DNA of 25,642 nt, taken from contig CAZXLK010000011.1 in assembly GCA_964641775.1 (NCBI GenBank), positions 1 to 25,642 on the forward strand. Reading direction: 5' to 3'. Under the pieces are notes generated by a model, which was not told where the DNA came from, ran no database searches, and saw nothing but the letters and a program-made list of their open reading frames with translations. Made by a program: the position numbers and the translations under genes. Numbering within the stretch: position 1 is the stretch's first letter; each line of letters starts with the position of its first letter. Positions 16,177 to 23,970 of this stretch are shown here, one piece after another. This DNA comes from CAIPFQ01 sp964641775. Its GTDB lineage: Bacteria > Chlamydiota > Chlamydiia > Chlamydiales > SM23-39.

Positions 16177-17121
16177 TTACATATAGCTGTGGAATGAAAC
16201 AGATTTTACATATCGGTCTAGATTCAATTTTCCATTCAAAAGGAGTGGTAGACATGTTCTCCGATTGTATCCTTCGTTGAAGTAATAGAGTTGGATAAAG
16301 CTATTGGGATAATAAGAAATCACAAACTGAGGATAGCTTTCATTTTCAGCATGAGCAGAACCCTCATCCTTGTCCATGAGATCCATGATCGCTTGAAACC
16401 ATGGCCTTTGGTGACGCTCTTCAACATGATTTTTAAAGTGTTTTAATTTAGATTTTTCAAAAAGTGTTGTATGGCTTACGAATGAAAAGGGTCCTTTGGC
16501 TGTTTCACCAACCATCTTTTCATAGACTCTACGGTAGGGCATGTGAAACTCATCCGAACAATGGAAAATAGTTCGTCCTTCATAGACATAGATTTGAGGT
16601 CGAACCAATAGAGTGTCTGTATCAATGACAAGGACATGTTCCATTTCGCAAATCTCGTCTGCGCTAAGCTTTAAAAATTGTTGGAATAGCCATCCCCTTC
16701 GATCGCACCCTCTACATTCAGCCGGAAAATAAAAAATGTCTTGAAGCTGGATAGGGAGAACTTTCGTTTCATCCACAAAGATCGCACCTATCTCCTCTGC
16801 ACAGGAAATGATCCTTTTAGTCGGTGGGGCTACGATATAAACATTCTTAATGGGATGCATAAGATTGCGCCGCGCAAAAGACACACAAAATTTCAGCATA
16901 TCAAGATCTTTTTCAACTGTCGGAATAAGGATATCTACTGGAACATTGCTCTCTTTAAAGGGATGCTGATTCTCAAACTCTTTTGAAAGTTCTCGGATCT
17001 CCCCCAGGCGAGTTCTATGATCTGAAGAAAACCCATCTAGCCTGGTCAACCTAGACATAACATCTTCTATACCAAATACCAGAGTTGTCAAAAACAAAAA
17101 AAATAAACAAAATTTTCTCAT
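16177..17121 (-). CDS. Exported DUF6492-type putative glycosyltransferase, second copy
   Basis: A 314-residue protein, paralogue of 409-1266. The signal peptide is MRKFCLFFLFLTTLVFG. An extra segment (about 18-58, rich in charged residues) precedes the GT domain. The domain has VDILIPTVEKDL (62-73), GWLFQQFLKL, and the DxD motif VIDTDT with Asp167 and Asp169, followed by FHCSDEFHMPY and HTTLF. The motif order matches the first copy (IPCVEKDL, GWYFQQLLKL, LDADT, HHMIF). Three bases separate it from the GDP-mannose dehydratase gene upstream, so it is cotranscribed with the two dehydratases and might use the sugar nucleotide they make. That donor is a guess from context. Confidence 0.8.
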   Translation of the reverse strand: MRKFCLFFLFLTTLVFGIEDVMSRLTRLDGFSSDHRTRLGEIRELSKEFENQHPFKESNVPVDILIPTVEKDLDMLKFCVSFARRNLMHPIKNVYIVAPPTKRIISCAEEIGAIFVDETKVLPIQLQDIFYFPAECRGCDRRGWLFQQFLKLSADEICEMEHVLVIDTDTLLVRPQIYVYEGRTIFHCSDEFHMPYRRVYEKMVGETAKGPFSFVSHTTLFEKSKLKHFKNHVEERHQRPWFQAIMDLMDKDEGSAHAENESYPQFVISYYPNSFIQLYYFNEGYNRRTCLPLLLNGKLNLDRYVKSVSFHSYM

Positions 17122-17124
17122 TAT

Positions 17125-18204
17125 TTATTCTCCACGAGAAGTTTTACTGTTGTTATTTGCCACCATAATTTTTACAAGATCTCTAAACGATGTCTTTGGC
17201 TGCCAATCGAGATGCTTGATTCCTTGCTCTAGATCACTTCGAATACATACTGGATCTATGGGACGGAAAAATAAGGGATCAACCTGAACAACAATTTTTT
17301 TGGTTCTCTTGTCAATTCCCACCTCTTTCAATCCTTCGCCTTGCCACTCGATAAAAATACCCACTTCCTCAAAAGCAGCCTCTACAAATTCCCTCACAGA
17401 GTGAGTTTCCCCTGTGGCAATGACAAAGTCATGAGCCGTCTCTTGCTGTAAAATAGCCCACATCGCCTCTACATAATCTTTCGCATACCCCCAATCGCGC
17501 TGGGCATTGAGATTTCCAAGAGAACAAACCTCCTGCTTCCCCTGACTAATTCGCAAGGCCGCTTGAACGATCTTGCTACTTACAAAATCCTCCCCACGCC
17601 TTGGAGATTCATGATTGAATAAGATCCCATTACAAGCAAATAGACCAAAGGCTTCTCGATAATTGATCGTCGCCCAATAAGCAAATAATTTGGAGGTAGC
17701 ATAAGGAGAGCAAGGATGAAAGGTAGCTCCTGTTTTCCCTGCACCCCCATATAATTCACTAGTAGATGCTTGATAAAACTTTACCTCTTTTTTAAGTTTC
17801 AATTGTTTAATTGCATCTAAAATACGAAGAGCTCCTAACGCGTCGACCTCTGCTGTGTACTCAGGCGCTTCAAAAGAGGTTTGCACATTGCTTAAAGCCC
17901 CAAGATTATAAATCTCATCGGGTTTTACTTTATTGATTAGCAAAAAGATGTTTGCAGTGTCGATAAGATCGCCGAAATGTTGAATAAAGTCTGGATTTGT
18001 CTCATAAGCGTACCTTTGTTCGGATTGCAAGGAATAACGACGTTTAACTCCATGCACCTCATACCCTTTTGTTAGTAAAAACTCAGCCAGGTAACTGCCA
18101 TCCTGTCCCGATACCCCAAAAATAAGGGCTTTCTTTAAAGGAGTCCCTGCTATCAAAGGTAAAGAGATGCAGCACACTCCAATCCAAAATAAGAAATTGT
18201 TCAT
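17125..18204 (-). CDS. Exported divergent GDP-mannose 4,6-dehydratase paralogue
   Basis: A 359-residue extended short-chain dehydrogenase with an added signal peptide (MNNFLFWIGVCCISLPLIAG). The NAD(P) loop FGVSGQDGSY (29-38) and the catalytic set in STSELYG (Thr148, Glu150) and SPYATSK (Tyr168, Lys172) are intact, so oxidation and dehydration of a nucleotide hexose remain possible. It departs from true GMD elsewhere. The RRSxxxNxGRI cofactor loop is replaced by RRYSLQSEQR. The AAQSHV substrate-side motif becomes GALSNV. The insert before PxSPY is four residues shorter. It may be a regulatory partner or have a shifted substrate. Its ATG overlaps the end of the second GMD gene by four bases, which favours equal expression and possibly a mixed oligomer. 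Confidence 0.8.
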   Translation of the reverse strand: MNNFLFWIGVCCISLPLIAGTPLKKALIFGVSGQDGSYLAEFLLTKGYEVHGVKRRYSLQSEQRYAYETNPDFIQHFGDLIDTANIFLLINKVKPDEIYNLGALSNVQTSFEAPEYTAEVDALGALRILDAIKQLKLKKEVKFYQASTSELYGGAGKTGATFHPCSPYATSKLFAYWATINYREAFGLFACNGILFNHESPRRGEDFVSSKIVQAALRISQGKQEVCSLGNLNAQRDWGYAKDYVEAMWAILQQETAHDFVIATGETHSVREFVEAAFEEVGIFIEWQGEGLKEVGIDKRTKKIVVQVDPLFFRPIDPVCIRSDLEQGIKHLDWQPKTSFRDLVKIMVANNNSKTSRGE

Positions 18205-19304
18205 TTTTTTCTCTCGTATTCAGCGCAATCTGCTTGGACCATGATTTTAACTAAATCAGAAAAGGAAGTTTTTGGTTTCCAATGGAGCTTTCTTTCCGCT
18301 TTGGCTGCATTGCCCAAAAGAAGGTCCACTTCGCTGGGACGAAAATAAGCGGGGTTTACTTGAATCACCACTTTACCTGTTTTCCGATCTAGGCCTACCT
18401 CCTCCTCCCCTTCTCCTTGCCACTCGATTTCTATCCCAATTTCTTTAAACGCAAGTTCACAAAATTCTCTGACAGAGTGAGTTTGTCCAGTGGCAATGAC
18501 GAAATCTTCCGGGTCTTCCTGTTGCAATATTAACCACATGGCCTCAACATAATCCTTCGCATAGCCCCAGTCTCTTTCTGCGTTCAAATTGCCCAATTTA
18601 CACACTGTTGATAACCCTTTTTTGATTTGGGCCACTGACTGGGTAATTTTACGAGTCACAAAATCTTTCCCGCGACGAGGGGACTCATGATTAAATAAAA
18701 TTCCATTGCAAGCAAACATTCCATAAGACTCTCGGTAATTGACCGTGATCCAATAGGCAAAAAGTTTTGACATGGCGTAAGGAGAACGAGGGTAGAAGGG
18801 TGTCGTTTCTGTTTGTGGGGTTTCTTGAGCAAGGCCGTAAAGCTCGCTTGTTGAGGCTTGATAAAATCTTACCTTCTTCGTAAGCTCTAGACGTTTAATG
18901 ACATCCAAGATTCGAAGAGTCCCTAGAGCATCCACTTCCGCGGTATACTCTGGCATCTCAAATGAAATTTGAACATGACTTTGCGCAGCCAGATTATAAA
19001 TCTCATCAGGTCGTATTCGATCGATAAGATTAAAAACACCTGCTCCATCGGTTAAATCTCCATAATGGAGAAAAAATCGGTTATGATCTGGGTGAGAAGA
19101 AGATGTAAGATGATTGATACGTCCTGCATTGTATGCTGCCGATCTTCGTCGAACCCCATGCACTTCATATCCTTTGCCCAAAAGAAACTCTGCCAAATAA
19201 GATCCATCTTGGCCGGTTACTCCAAAAATCAACGCCTTTTTAGCGGAGGCAAAACTGGGGAACGCACAGATTATAAGAGAAAAAATTAGAAAGAAATGTT
19301 TCAT
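18201..19304 (-). CDS. gmd: Exported GDP-mannose 4,6-dehydratase
   Basis: Converts GDP-D-mannose to GDP-4-keto-6-deoxy-D-mannose, precursor of GDP-fucose, GDP-rhamnose and GDP-perosamine. From ATG 19304 it has 367 residues (an ATG nine bases upstream is the alternative). Residues 1-21 are a signal peptide (MKHFFLIFSLIICAF, ending FASA). The enzyme then begins KKALIFGVTGQDGSY, exactly where cytosolic GMDs begin. Catalytic residues are intact: Thr152 and Glu154 in STSELYG, Tyr176 and Lys180 in SPYAMSK, a shift of about 20 from E. coli numbering, equal to the leader. RRRSAAYNAGRI (cofactor loop) and LAAQSHVQ are standard. It should therefore be fully active if cofactor is present. No fucose synthase (GMER) gene is in the window. 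Confidence 0.93.
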   Translation of the reverse strand: MKHFFLIFSLIICAFPSFASAKKALIFGVTGQDGSYLAEFLLGKGYEVHGVRRRSAAYNAGRINHLTSSSHPDHNRFFLHYGDLTDGAGVFNLIDRIRPDEIYNLAAQSHVQISFEMPEYTAEVDALGTLRILDVIKRLELTKKVRFYQASTSELYGLAQETPQTETTPFYPRSPYAMSKLFAYWITVNYRESYGMFACNGILFNHESPRRGKDFVTRKITQSVAQIKKGLSTVCKLGNLNAERDWGYAKDYVEAMWLILQQEDPEDFVIATGQTHSVREFCELAFKEIGIEIEWQGEGEEEVGLDRKTGKVVIQVNPAYFRPSEVDLLLGNAAKAERKLHWKPKTSFSDLVKIMVQADCAEYERKK

Positions 19305-19362
19305 ATAGACCATTTAGTGATTGTTAGTGTCTAAAAATCAGTTGAGTCCAGTAATAAAAGCT

Positions 19363-20400
19363 TCATAATTTATGTGGCTGAGCCGCTGTTCTGATCTGAT
19401 CCAACCAGTAATTGTGGGTCAACTTAGATCGATAGACTGGGTTCGTGAAGGCGTCCTTATACTGCTCAAACCAAATATTGAGATTCTCCTCGTTGATTTC
19501 CTCCCAATCGCGCACAATTACAACGGGAAGCCCCTCATACAAAGAATCTAAAGGCGAAGTCTTTACAATGACTATACATCCTAAGATGAGATCTTCCCAT
19601 GTTCGGTGGCAGTCTAGGCCATTTCCATGAGGACTAATCGAGAAGGCGTACTGTCCCTTGGTTTTCCAAAGAGAAGAACGGCTCATCCAAGAAGAGTAAT
19701 CGATGACTCCTTTAGTCAGTAGGCGGTGAAAAATCATCGTCCGATTTTCTCCAAATTGGAGATACCGTTTTTTTTCACCCTTACCACTGGTATCAGACAG
19801 CTGAAAATCAATAAAAGCCCGCCTTTTCCTCTGAGATGTCGGGGCAAGCCCCTGTAAAATCAGCTTCAACTTAGCTTCCTGCGTAAGAGGAGAGCCAACC
19901 TCCCCCCATCCTCCCTGCAATCCCTTATATGCAATTGTGTGGTAATCCATTCCGATCGGTAGAAGAGTCACCTTTGGATGGGCAGCAGCCAAGTCGCAAT
20001 TTTGAGCAAAGACGTGGATGATTCTATCATCGTCCAAAAACTTTTCAACTCTCTCTGAAGACAATCCTGATTCTGACGGGAATGATTCATCTCCCACACT
20101 AATTACCAAAACAATCGGCCCCTTTGCGGCAGGAAGGATTTCATCATAAAATTGGGAAATAAAACGGCATTGGACCCAAACGATGTCCCCAGTCTGAATA
20201 TTACTATAGCAATCCGGATTGAACACAGAAGAGTATTCATTGGTAAAAAAGGAGAAAGGACGAGCATCCGGTCCCTTGTCACAGAGGGCTACCATTCCAC
20301 AATCCCAAACAAAATCGGTCACTTCCCAAACATCCCTATCCATATTGCCGGCAAAGAGCTGAGAGATAACCCCAAAAATCAATGCTATTTTTTTCTCCAT
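19363..20400 (-). CDS. Exported exostosin-like (GT47) glycosyltransferase
   Basis: A 345-residue protein with a short leader (MEKKIALIFGVISQLFAG). The C-terminal half has the exostosin/GT47 signature: FSISPHGNGLDCHRTWE (253-269), then GCIVIVKTSPLDSLYEGLPVV and a W-x-E motif, which forms the nucleotide-sugar binding GT-B lobe. Glu269 is the conserved donor-ribose contact expected of this fold. The N-terminal half (WVQCRFISQF, VLVISVGDESFPS, LLPIGMDYH) is a weaker GT-B lobe. Eukaryotic exostosins build heparan sulfate; plant GT47 members make xyloglucan and pectin. The donor here cannot be read. The protein at 22017-22880 is a paralogue. Eight bases separate it from the gene at 20999 upstream. 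Confidence 0.8.
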   Translation of the reverse strand: MEKKIALIFGVISQLFAGNMDRDVWEVTDFVWDCGMVALCDKGPDARPFSFFTNEYSSVFNPDCYSNIQTGDIVWVQCRFISQFYDEILPAAKGPIVLVISVGDESFPSESGLSSERVEKFLDDDRIIHVFAQNCDLAAAHPKVTLLPIGMDYHTIAYKGLQGGWGEVGSPLTQEAKLKLILQGLAPTSQRKRRAFIDFQLSDTSGKGEKKRYLQFGENRTMIFHRLLTKGVIDYSSWMSRSSLWKTKGQYAFSISPHGNGLDCHRTWEDLILGCIVIVKTSPLDSLYEGLPVVIVRDWEEINEENLNIWFEQYKDAFTNPVYRSKLTHNYWLDQIRTAAQPHKL

Positions 20401-20408
20401 TTAGTCTC

Positions 20409-20999
20409 TTACTCAGATGGGACTCGGGCTACCATGATATTATTTGGGTATTCTCCATCATCGCCCCCAGCTACGTATTCGATAGTATAATTTGGATTGA
20501 TTTCCAAAACTTTTTGTGCAATCTCCTCTCTTGTGAGAAAATCGAATAAAATCGTTCCACAACAATGTAAATCGTCGATGAGAATGGTGTGAGTTTTGAT
20601 CGGATGCTCTTTAATTTGATCGAGCTCTTCCATCAACGGAGTATTCTTCTCGTTTTCGGGACCCGGTTCTCCCCGATGGGCATCTAACCAGAATGTGATC
20701 GGCTTATCCAGGGATTTAATGATAGCTCTCAAACCACTCGAGGTATCTCCCTGTAGGATGTGTACTTGAGGCTCATGGGTGAATCGTGATTTAGCAAACT
20801 TTACATGCGGCAGATAAATGTCCATTGAGTAGATCTCTGTAAAATTACCTGTTTTTAGAGCCAATGCAATTGCGTTTCCACCCGAAGTTCCCGTCTCTAC
20901 AAAATAGTAATTAGGAAAATCGTAAAATCCAGATGGGCCTATATTTGCAAATAAGGGGCCACCAACGCAAAAAACCATCACACAAAAAAACATCCGCAT
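20409..20999 (-). CDS. Exported small methyltransferase-like protein (paralogue 2)
   Basis: The open frame extends to ATG 21017, but the start is placed at ATG 20999. CTAGGAG lies seven bases before it, it gives a proper signal peptide (MRMFFCVMVFCVGGPLFA), and the product then has 196 residues, the same length as the paralogue at 4240-4830. Shared blocks include YFVETGT-x-GG (SAM-like motif I), EIYSMDI, QGDT, FWLDAH, HPIKTHTILIDD, HCCGT and GEYPNNIMVAR. The two Cys in HCCGT are conserved in both exported copies and could form a disulfide or bind metal. The class I methyltransferase fold is clear, but substrate and even SAM use are unproven. Confidence 0.75.
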   Translation of the reverse strand: MRMFFCVMVFCVGGPLFANIGPSGFYDFPNYYFVETGTSGGNAIALALKTGNFTEIYSMDIYLPHVKFAKSRFTHEPQVHILQGDTSSGLRAIIKSLDKPITFWLDAHRGEPGPENEKNTPLMEELDQIKEHPIKTHTILIDDLHCCGTILFDFLTREEIAQKVLEINPNYTIEYVAGGDDGEYPNNIMVARVPSE

Positions 21000-21030
21000 T
21001 TCCCAACTCCTAGTCATCTAAAAAAAAAAG

Positions 21031-21059
21031 ACTTTGCAATAAGAGATGATCGATGTCAA
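21031..21059 (-). promoter_or_regulatory. Candidate promoter for the 20999-15178 minus-strand run
   Basis: A perfect TTGACA (21054-21059) is followed after 17 bases by CAAAGT (21031-21036), which has three consensus matches. It lies about 30 bases upstream of ATG 20999. A TTGACA stands at the same distance from the paralogous gene at 4830, suggesting the promoter was duplicated together with the gene. Confidence 0.4.
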
Positions 21060-21111
21060 GTAAAAAAAAGGAAATTGTCTTGTAAAGAGGCTGTGAAATC
21101 CCTTTAGAGGG

Positions 21112-22020
21112 TTAATAGAAATCTACTTTTTTTGAGCTTCCATCTCCCTTTCTATAATGGACCTCTTTTTCCCAAGACATTTTAAACCATCCTTCAGGAA
21201 TAACATTCGAGGAATCATGATGAGAATCAGGGTTAAACCAAGGATCAGGCGCTACTACTAATTTGTCTGGATTTTTATTTAAATAAGCCGCCCACCAGCT
21301 AAAACTTGAAGGAGAGATAATCTGATGTTTGCAAAAACTCATGAGATAAAGATCATGGTAATATGTTTCATTTTCAATAAAAATATGTGGACGTTCAAAA
21401 TTTTTCATCTCTTCTTTAGCCCATTCGATTCGATCTGAAAAAAAAACAAAAAGAGCATCATCAGAAAAGAGCTCTGCTGCATTGATAAAGTATTCTGCTT
21501 TAAGAAAAGGAAAACATTTTTCAATCTCCAAATTCTCAAGTTTGTAGGCACGCAAATGGATCCCTACAGTGTTCGGATGCTCAAGAATTTCACCATACTT
21601 ATCTAACAGATATTCTTTGATTTCCGCTGTTGGTTCAAAAAAGGCTAAGACCTTATCCTTATTGTGTTTAAAATACTTTTCCGATTGAAAATATCCGACA
21701 ATTTCTATGTATGGTTGATAGGGAATAGGTTGAAAACAAAAGTGATGATGTTCCTTAAATACAAAACTTGGTCGTGGAAAAGGATGTTCGGAAGAAATAG
21801 AGTGAAAAAAAATCTTTCGGTTAAGAGGAATACCTTCACCAGTTCTACATTCCAAATCAGGAATAATCACCCTCGCGCCATAATCTTCTGCAAGACTAAG
21901 AGCTGCTGCTACTTGGAACATTTGATTCCCTAAACGTCCGCCTAAATGCATCAAGATGTATGGTTGTTCTCCAAATAGACCTTGGGATACAAAAAAAGTG
22001 CAAAAAAGGAACAATTTCAT
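21112..22020 (-). CDS. Exported alpha-1,2-fucosyltransferase (GT11 family)
   Basis: A 302-residue protein, the usual size for bacterial GT11. It has a short signal peptide (MKLFLFCTFFVSQGLFG), after which the mature enzyme begins with the GT11 opening motif ILMHLGGRLGNQMFQVAAA (22-40). The GDP-fucose motif VGIHLRAY has His155 and Arg157. It is followed by FFSDRIEWAK and SPSSFSWWAAYLN near the C-terminus, all diagnostic of GT11. It would transfer L-fucose from GDP-fucose to a galactose 2-OH, giving an H-antigen-like cap. This fits the neighbouring GDP-mannose dehydratases. Its start overlaps the upstream exostosin-like gene by four bases. A small CCCT/AGGG hairpin at 21100-21111 just beyond its stop lacks a T-run and is not a convincing terminator. 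Confidence 0.88.
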   Translation of the reverse strand: MKLFLFCTFFVSQGLFGEQPYILMHLGGRLGNQMFQVAAALSLAEDYGARVIIPDLECRTGEGIPLNRKIFFHSISSEHPFPRPSFVFKEHHHFCFQPIPYQPYIEIVGYFQSEKYFKHNKDKVLAFFEPTAEIKEYLLDKYGEILEHPNTVGIHLRAYKLENLEIEKCFPFLKAEYFINAAELFSDDALFVFFSDRIEWAKEEMKNFERPHIFIENETYYHDLYLMSFCKHQIISPSSFSWWAAYLNKNPDKLVVAPDPWFNPDSHHDSSNVIPEGWFKMSWEKEVHYRKGDGSSKKVDFY

Positions 22021-22880
22021 CTTACTGCTCGTATTTGATTGATCCAGTATTTTATAAATAATTTATCAAGTTTATAGCTTTTTTGCTTTATTATTGCATA
22101 TTGTTCAAGTAAATACTCTTCTGTCACTTGCTCCCAATGATCTATGATCAAAACAGGAAGATCCTCATATAGCGGATCTAATGGGCTACTGCGGACAATT
22201 GGTATTGCACCCATTAGAAGCGCTTCCCACGTACGATGGCAATCAAGCCCATTTCCTCTAGGACTGAACACAAATTTAGATGACCTAAGATCTTGCAGGT
22301 AAAATGACAAGGGTTTAGGTGAAGCCGATGATACCCAAGGTTTTTTTGCAAAAAGGTCCCAAACCAAATTACGCTCTTTCGGATAGGTCGTAGGAGCAAA
22401 ATTCAAATAGCAAAGAAAAGGCCGAAAACCATCTGACGAAGAGATATTTTCTAGAAAAATTTTAAGATTTCCATGCGCCCAACATTGATTTGCAATCCCA
22501 ATAGGAATGGGATGCAATTTTGGATGTACGGTTCCATCTATATTTTGCCCATACCACGCAATGATTTTAGGGTCATCCAAATATCTAGCTAATTTTCCCG
22601 GAAAACTACAATCGCTATTATGCGTTATCAATATATAAGGAGATCTGATCTCCGGATGATATTTCGATAGAAAAAGTCCAAGGTATTTTTCATCGGTTTT
22701 TACAAAAATGATATCATTTGGTTTCACATTTTCCGGTCTAAATTTGTACTCTTCGTCAAAAACATGTTGAGAATGGTCTCTAAAGGTATCTCCGCTGATC
22801 AAAGGAGCCGATGATCCCCGATTTGCAGAATAGAGCTGCACTGTAAGAAAAAGAAATAAAAAAACAAATCGTTGCATCAT
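22017..22880 (-). CDS. Exported exostosin-like (GT47) glycosyltransferase, second copy
   Basis: The frame is open from ATG 22910, but ATG 22880 (with another ATG directly after it) begins a better signal peptide (MMQRFVFLFLFLTVQLYSA) and is preferred (287 residues). It shares FSPRGNGLDCHRTWE, SSPLDPLYEDLPVLI and the HWEQV motif with the product of 19363-20400, so the GT-B donor lobe of exostosins is intact. The N-terminal part (GDTFRDHSQHVF, ILITHNSDCSFPG, HPIPIGIANQCW) also matches the first copy in order but is shorter. It shares a 4-base overlap with the GT11 gene downstream. Upstream, a TTGAAA at about 22919-22924 could serve as its -35. No Shine-Dalgarno is seen. Confidence 0.78.
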   Translation of the reverse strand: MMQRFVFLFLFLTVQLYSANRGSSAPLISGDTFRDHSQHVFDEEYKFRPENVKPNDIIFVKTDEKYLGLFLSKYHPEIRSPYILITHNSDCSFPGKLARYLDDPKIIAWYGQNIDGTVHPKLHPIPIGIANQCWAHGNLKIFLENISSSDGFRPFLCYLNFAPTTYPKERNLVWDLFAKKPWVSSASPKPLSFYLQDLRSSKFVFSPRGNGLDCHRTWEALLMGAIPIVRSSPLDPLYEDLPVLIIDHWEQVTEEYLLEQYAIIKQKSYKLDKLFIKYWINQIRAVR

Positions 22881-22965
22881 TCTAAACAGGAGAATATAGT
22901 GGCAGATCATAATTTTTATTTCAACCAGTCTGAGGACGTAGTACGATTTTACAAAGAGCTCGCCA

Positions 22966-23970
22966 ATGATGCATTTTTTGATCCTCTTTGCCTGGTTAGC
23001 GGTTCATGGATTTTGTGAGTACCTGCCTCAAAATATTCTAGTCACTGGAGGGTGTGGATTTATAGGGAGCAATTTCATCAATCAGATGGGCAATGAATTC
23101 AATATCATTTGTTTGGATAAGATGGATTATTGCTCACGGAAAGAACATGTGCAAGTTCCTTGCAAAATGTATGAAGGGAATATCAATGACACAGCCCTGG
23201 TGAAAAACCTATTAGAAGAGCATTCCATTGATACGGTAATCCACTTTGCAGCACAAAGCCATGTAGATAATTCGTTTGGCAACTCAGTTGCATTCACGAT
23301 CGATAACGTTTTAGGAACGCATCGACTCTTGGAGTCTTGTAGAGAGTATGGTCAAATCAAGCGCTTTATCCATATTTCTACGGATGAGGTTTATGGAGAA
23401 GTCTCTTCCGATGGAATTTCTCATGAAGCAAGCCTTTTGAGTCCCACAAATCCTTATGCAGCAACGAAGGCAGCTGCTGAATGCATTGTTACAGCATACC
23501 ACCATTCCTATGGTCTTCCTGTGATTATTATCCGTGGAAATAATGCATATGGTATGAATCAGTATCCTGAGAAGGTGATCGCCCGTTTTATCGTCCATCT
23601 TCTCACTGATCAAAAATGTCCGATCCAAGGTACTGGCGAATCGAGAAGAAATTTCATTCATGTTCACGATGCTGCAGATGCGGTAAAAACAATCTTATTT
23701 CATGGGGAGCTCGGGAAAACTTACAATGCTGGAACATCGAATGAGTACAGCGTGAATGAGATCTATGAGATGTTAATGCAAAAACTGAAACCTAATGATT
23801 CGTTAGAAGACTGGAAAATGGAAGTCCAAGACCGAAATTTCAACGATAAAAGATACAATATTGATAGTACTGAATTGAAAAAATTAGGTTGGCAAGAAAA
23901 AATCCCTTTTGATCAGGGGCTTGAACAAACGATTGAATGGTATGGAAAAAATTACAATCTTTACCGCTAA
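22966..23970 (+). CDS. Exported dTDP/UDP-glucose 4,6-dehydratase
   Basis: A 334-residue extended short-chain dehydrogenase with a signal peptide (MMHFLILFAWLAVHGFC). The NAD+ loop is ILVTGGCGFIGSN (24-36). Catalytic residues of RmlB-type dehydratases are complete: Thr139, Asp140 and Glu141 in ISTDEVYGE, Tyr164 and Lys168 in NPYAATK. It should form a 4-keto-6-deoxyglucose nucleotide, precursor of rhamnose and other deoxysugars. The distal motif reads RGNNAYGMNQYPEKVIARFI. This is closer to eukaryotic TGDS/RHM and giant-virus UDP-glucose dehydratases (NVYGPxQYPEK) than to bacterial RmlB (NNYGPYxFPEK), as I recall those families. UDP-glucose may therefore be the substrate. No epimerase or reductase partner is present. 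It overlaps the next gene by 29 bases. Confidence 0.9.
   Translation: MMHFLILFAWLAVHGFCEYLPQNILVTGGCGFIGSNFINQMGNEFNIICLDKMDYCSRKEHVQVPCKMYEGNINDTALVKNLLEEHSIDTVIHFAAQSHVDNSFGNSVAFTIDNVLGTHRLLESCREYGQIKRFIHISTDEVYGEVSSDGISHEASLLSPTNPYAATKAAAECIVTAYHHSYGLPVIIIRGNNAYGMNQYPEKVIARFIVHLLTDQKCPIQGTGESRRNFIHVHDAADAVKTILFHGELGKTYNAGTSNEYSVNEIYEMLMQKLKPNDSLEDWKMEVQDRNFNDKRYNIDSTELKKLGWQEKIPFDQGLEQTIEWYGKNYNLYR

Noticed and set aside
20152..20490. 112-codon plus-strand ORF
   Set aside because: Spans the ends of two well-supported minus-strand genes in antisense; no start signals.
21100..21111. CCCT-TTAG-AGGG hairpin as a rho-independent terminator of the GT11 gene
   Set aside because: Stem of only four pairs and no T-run on the minus strand after it.
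23311..23667. 118-codon minus-strand ORF inside the dehydratase gene
   Set aside because: Antisense shadow of conserved SDR sequence; composition is low-complexity and unlike a protein.
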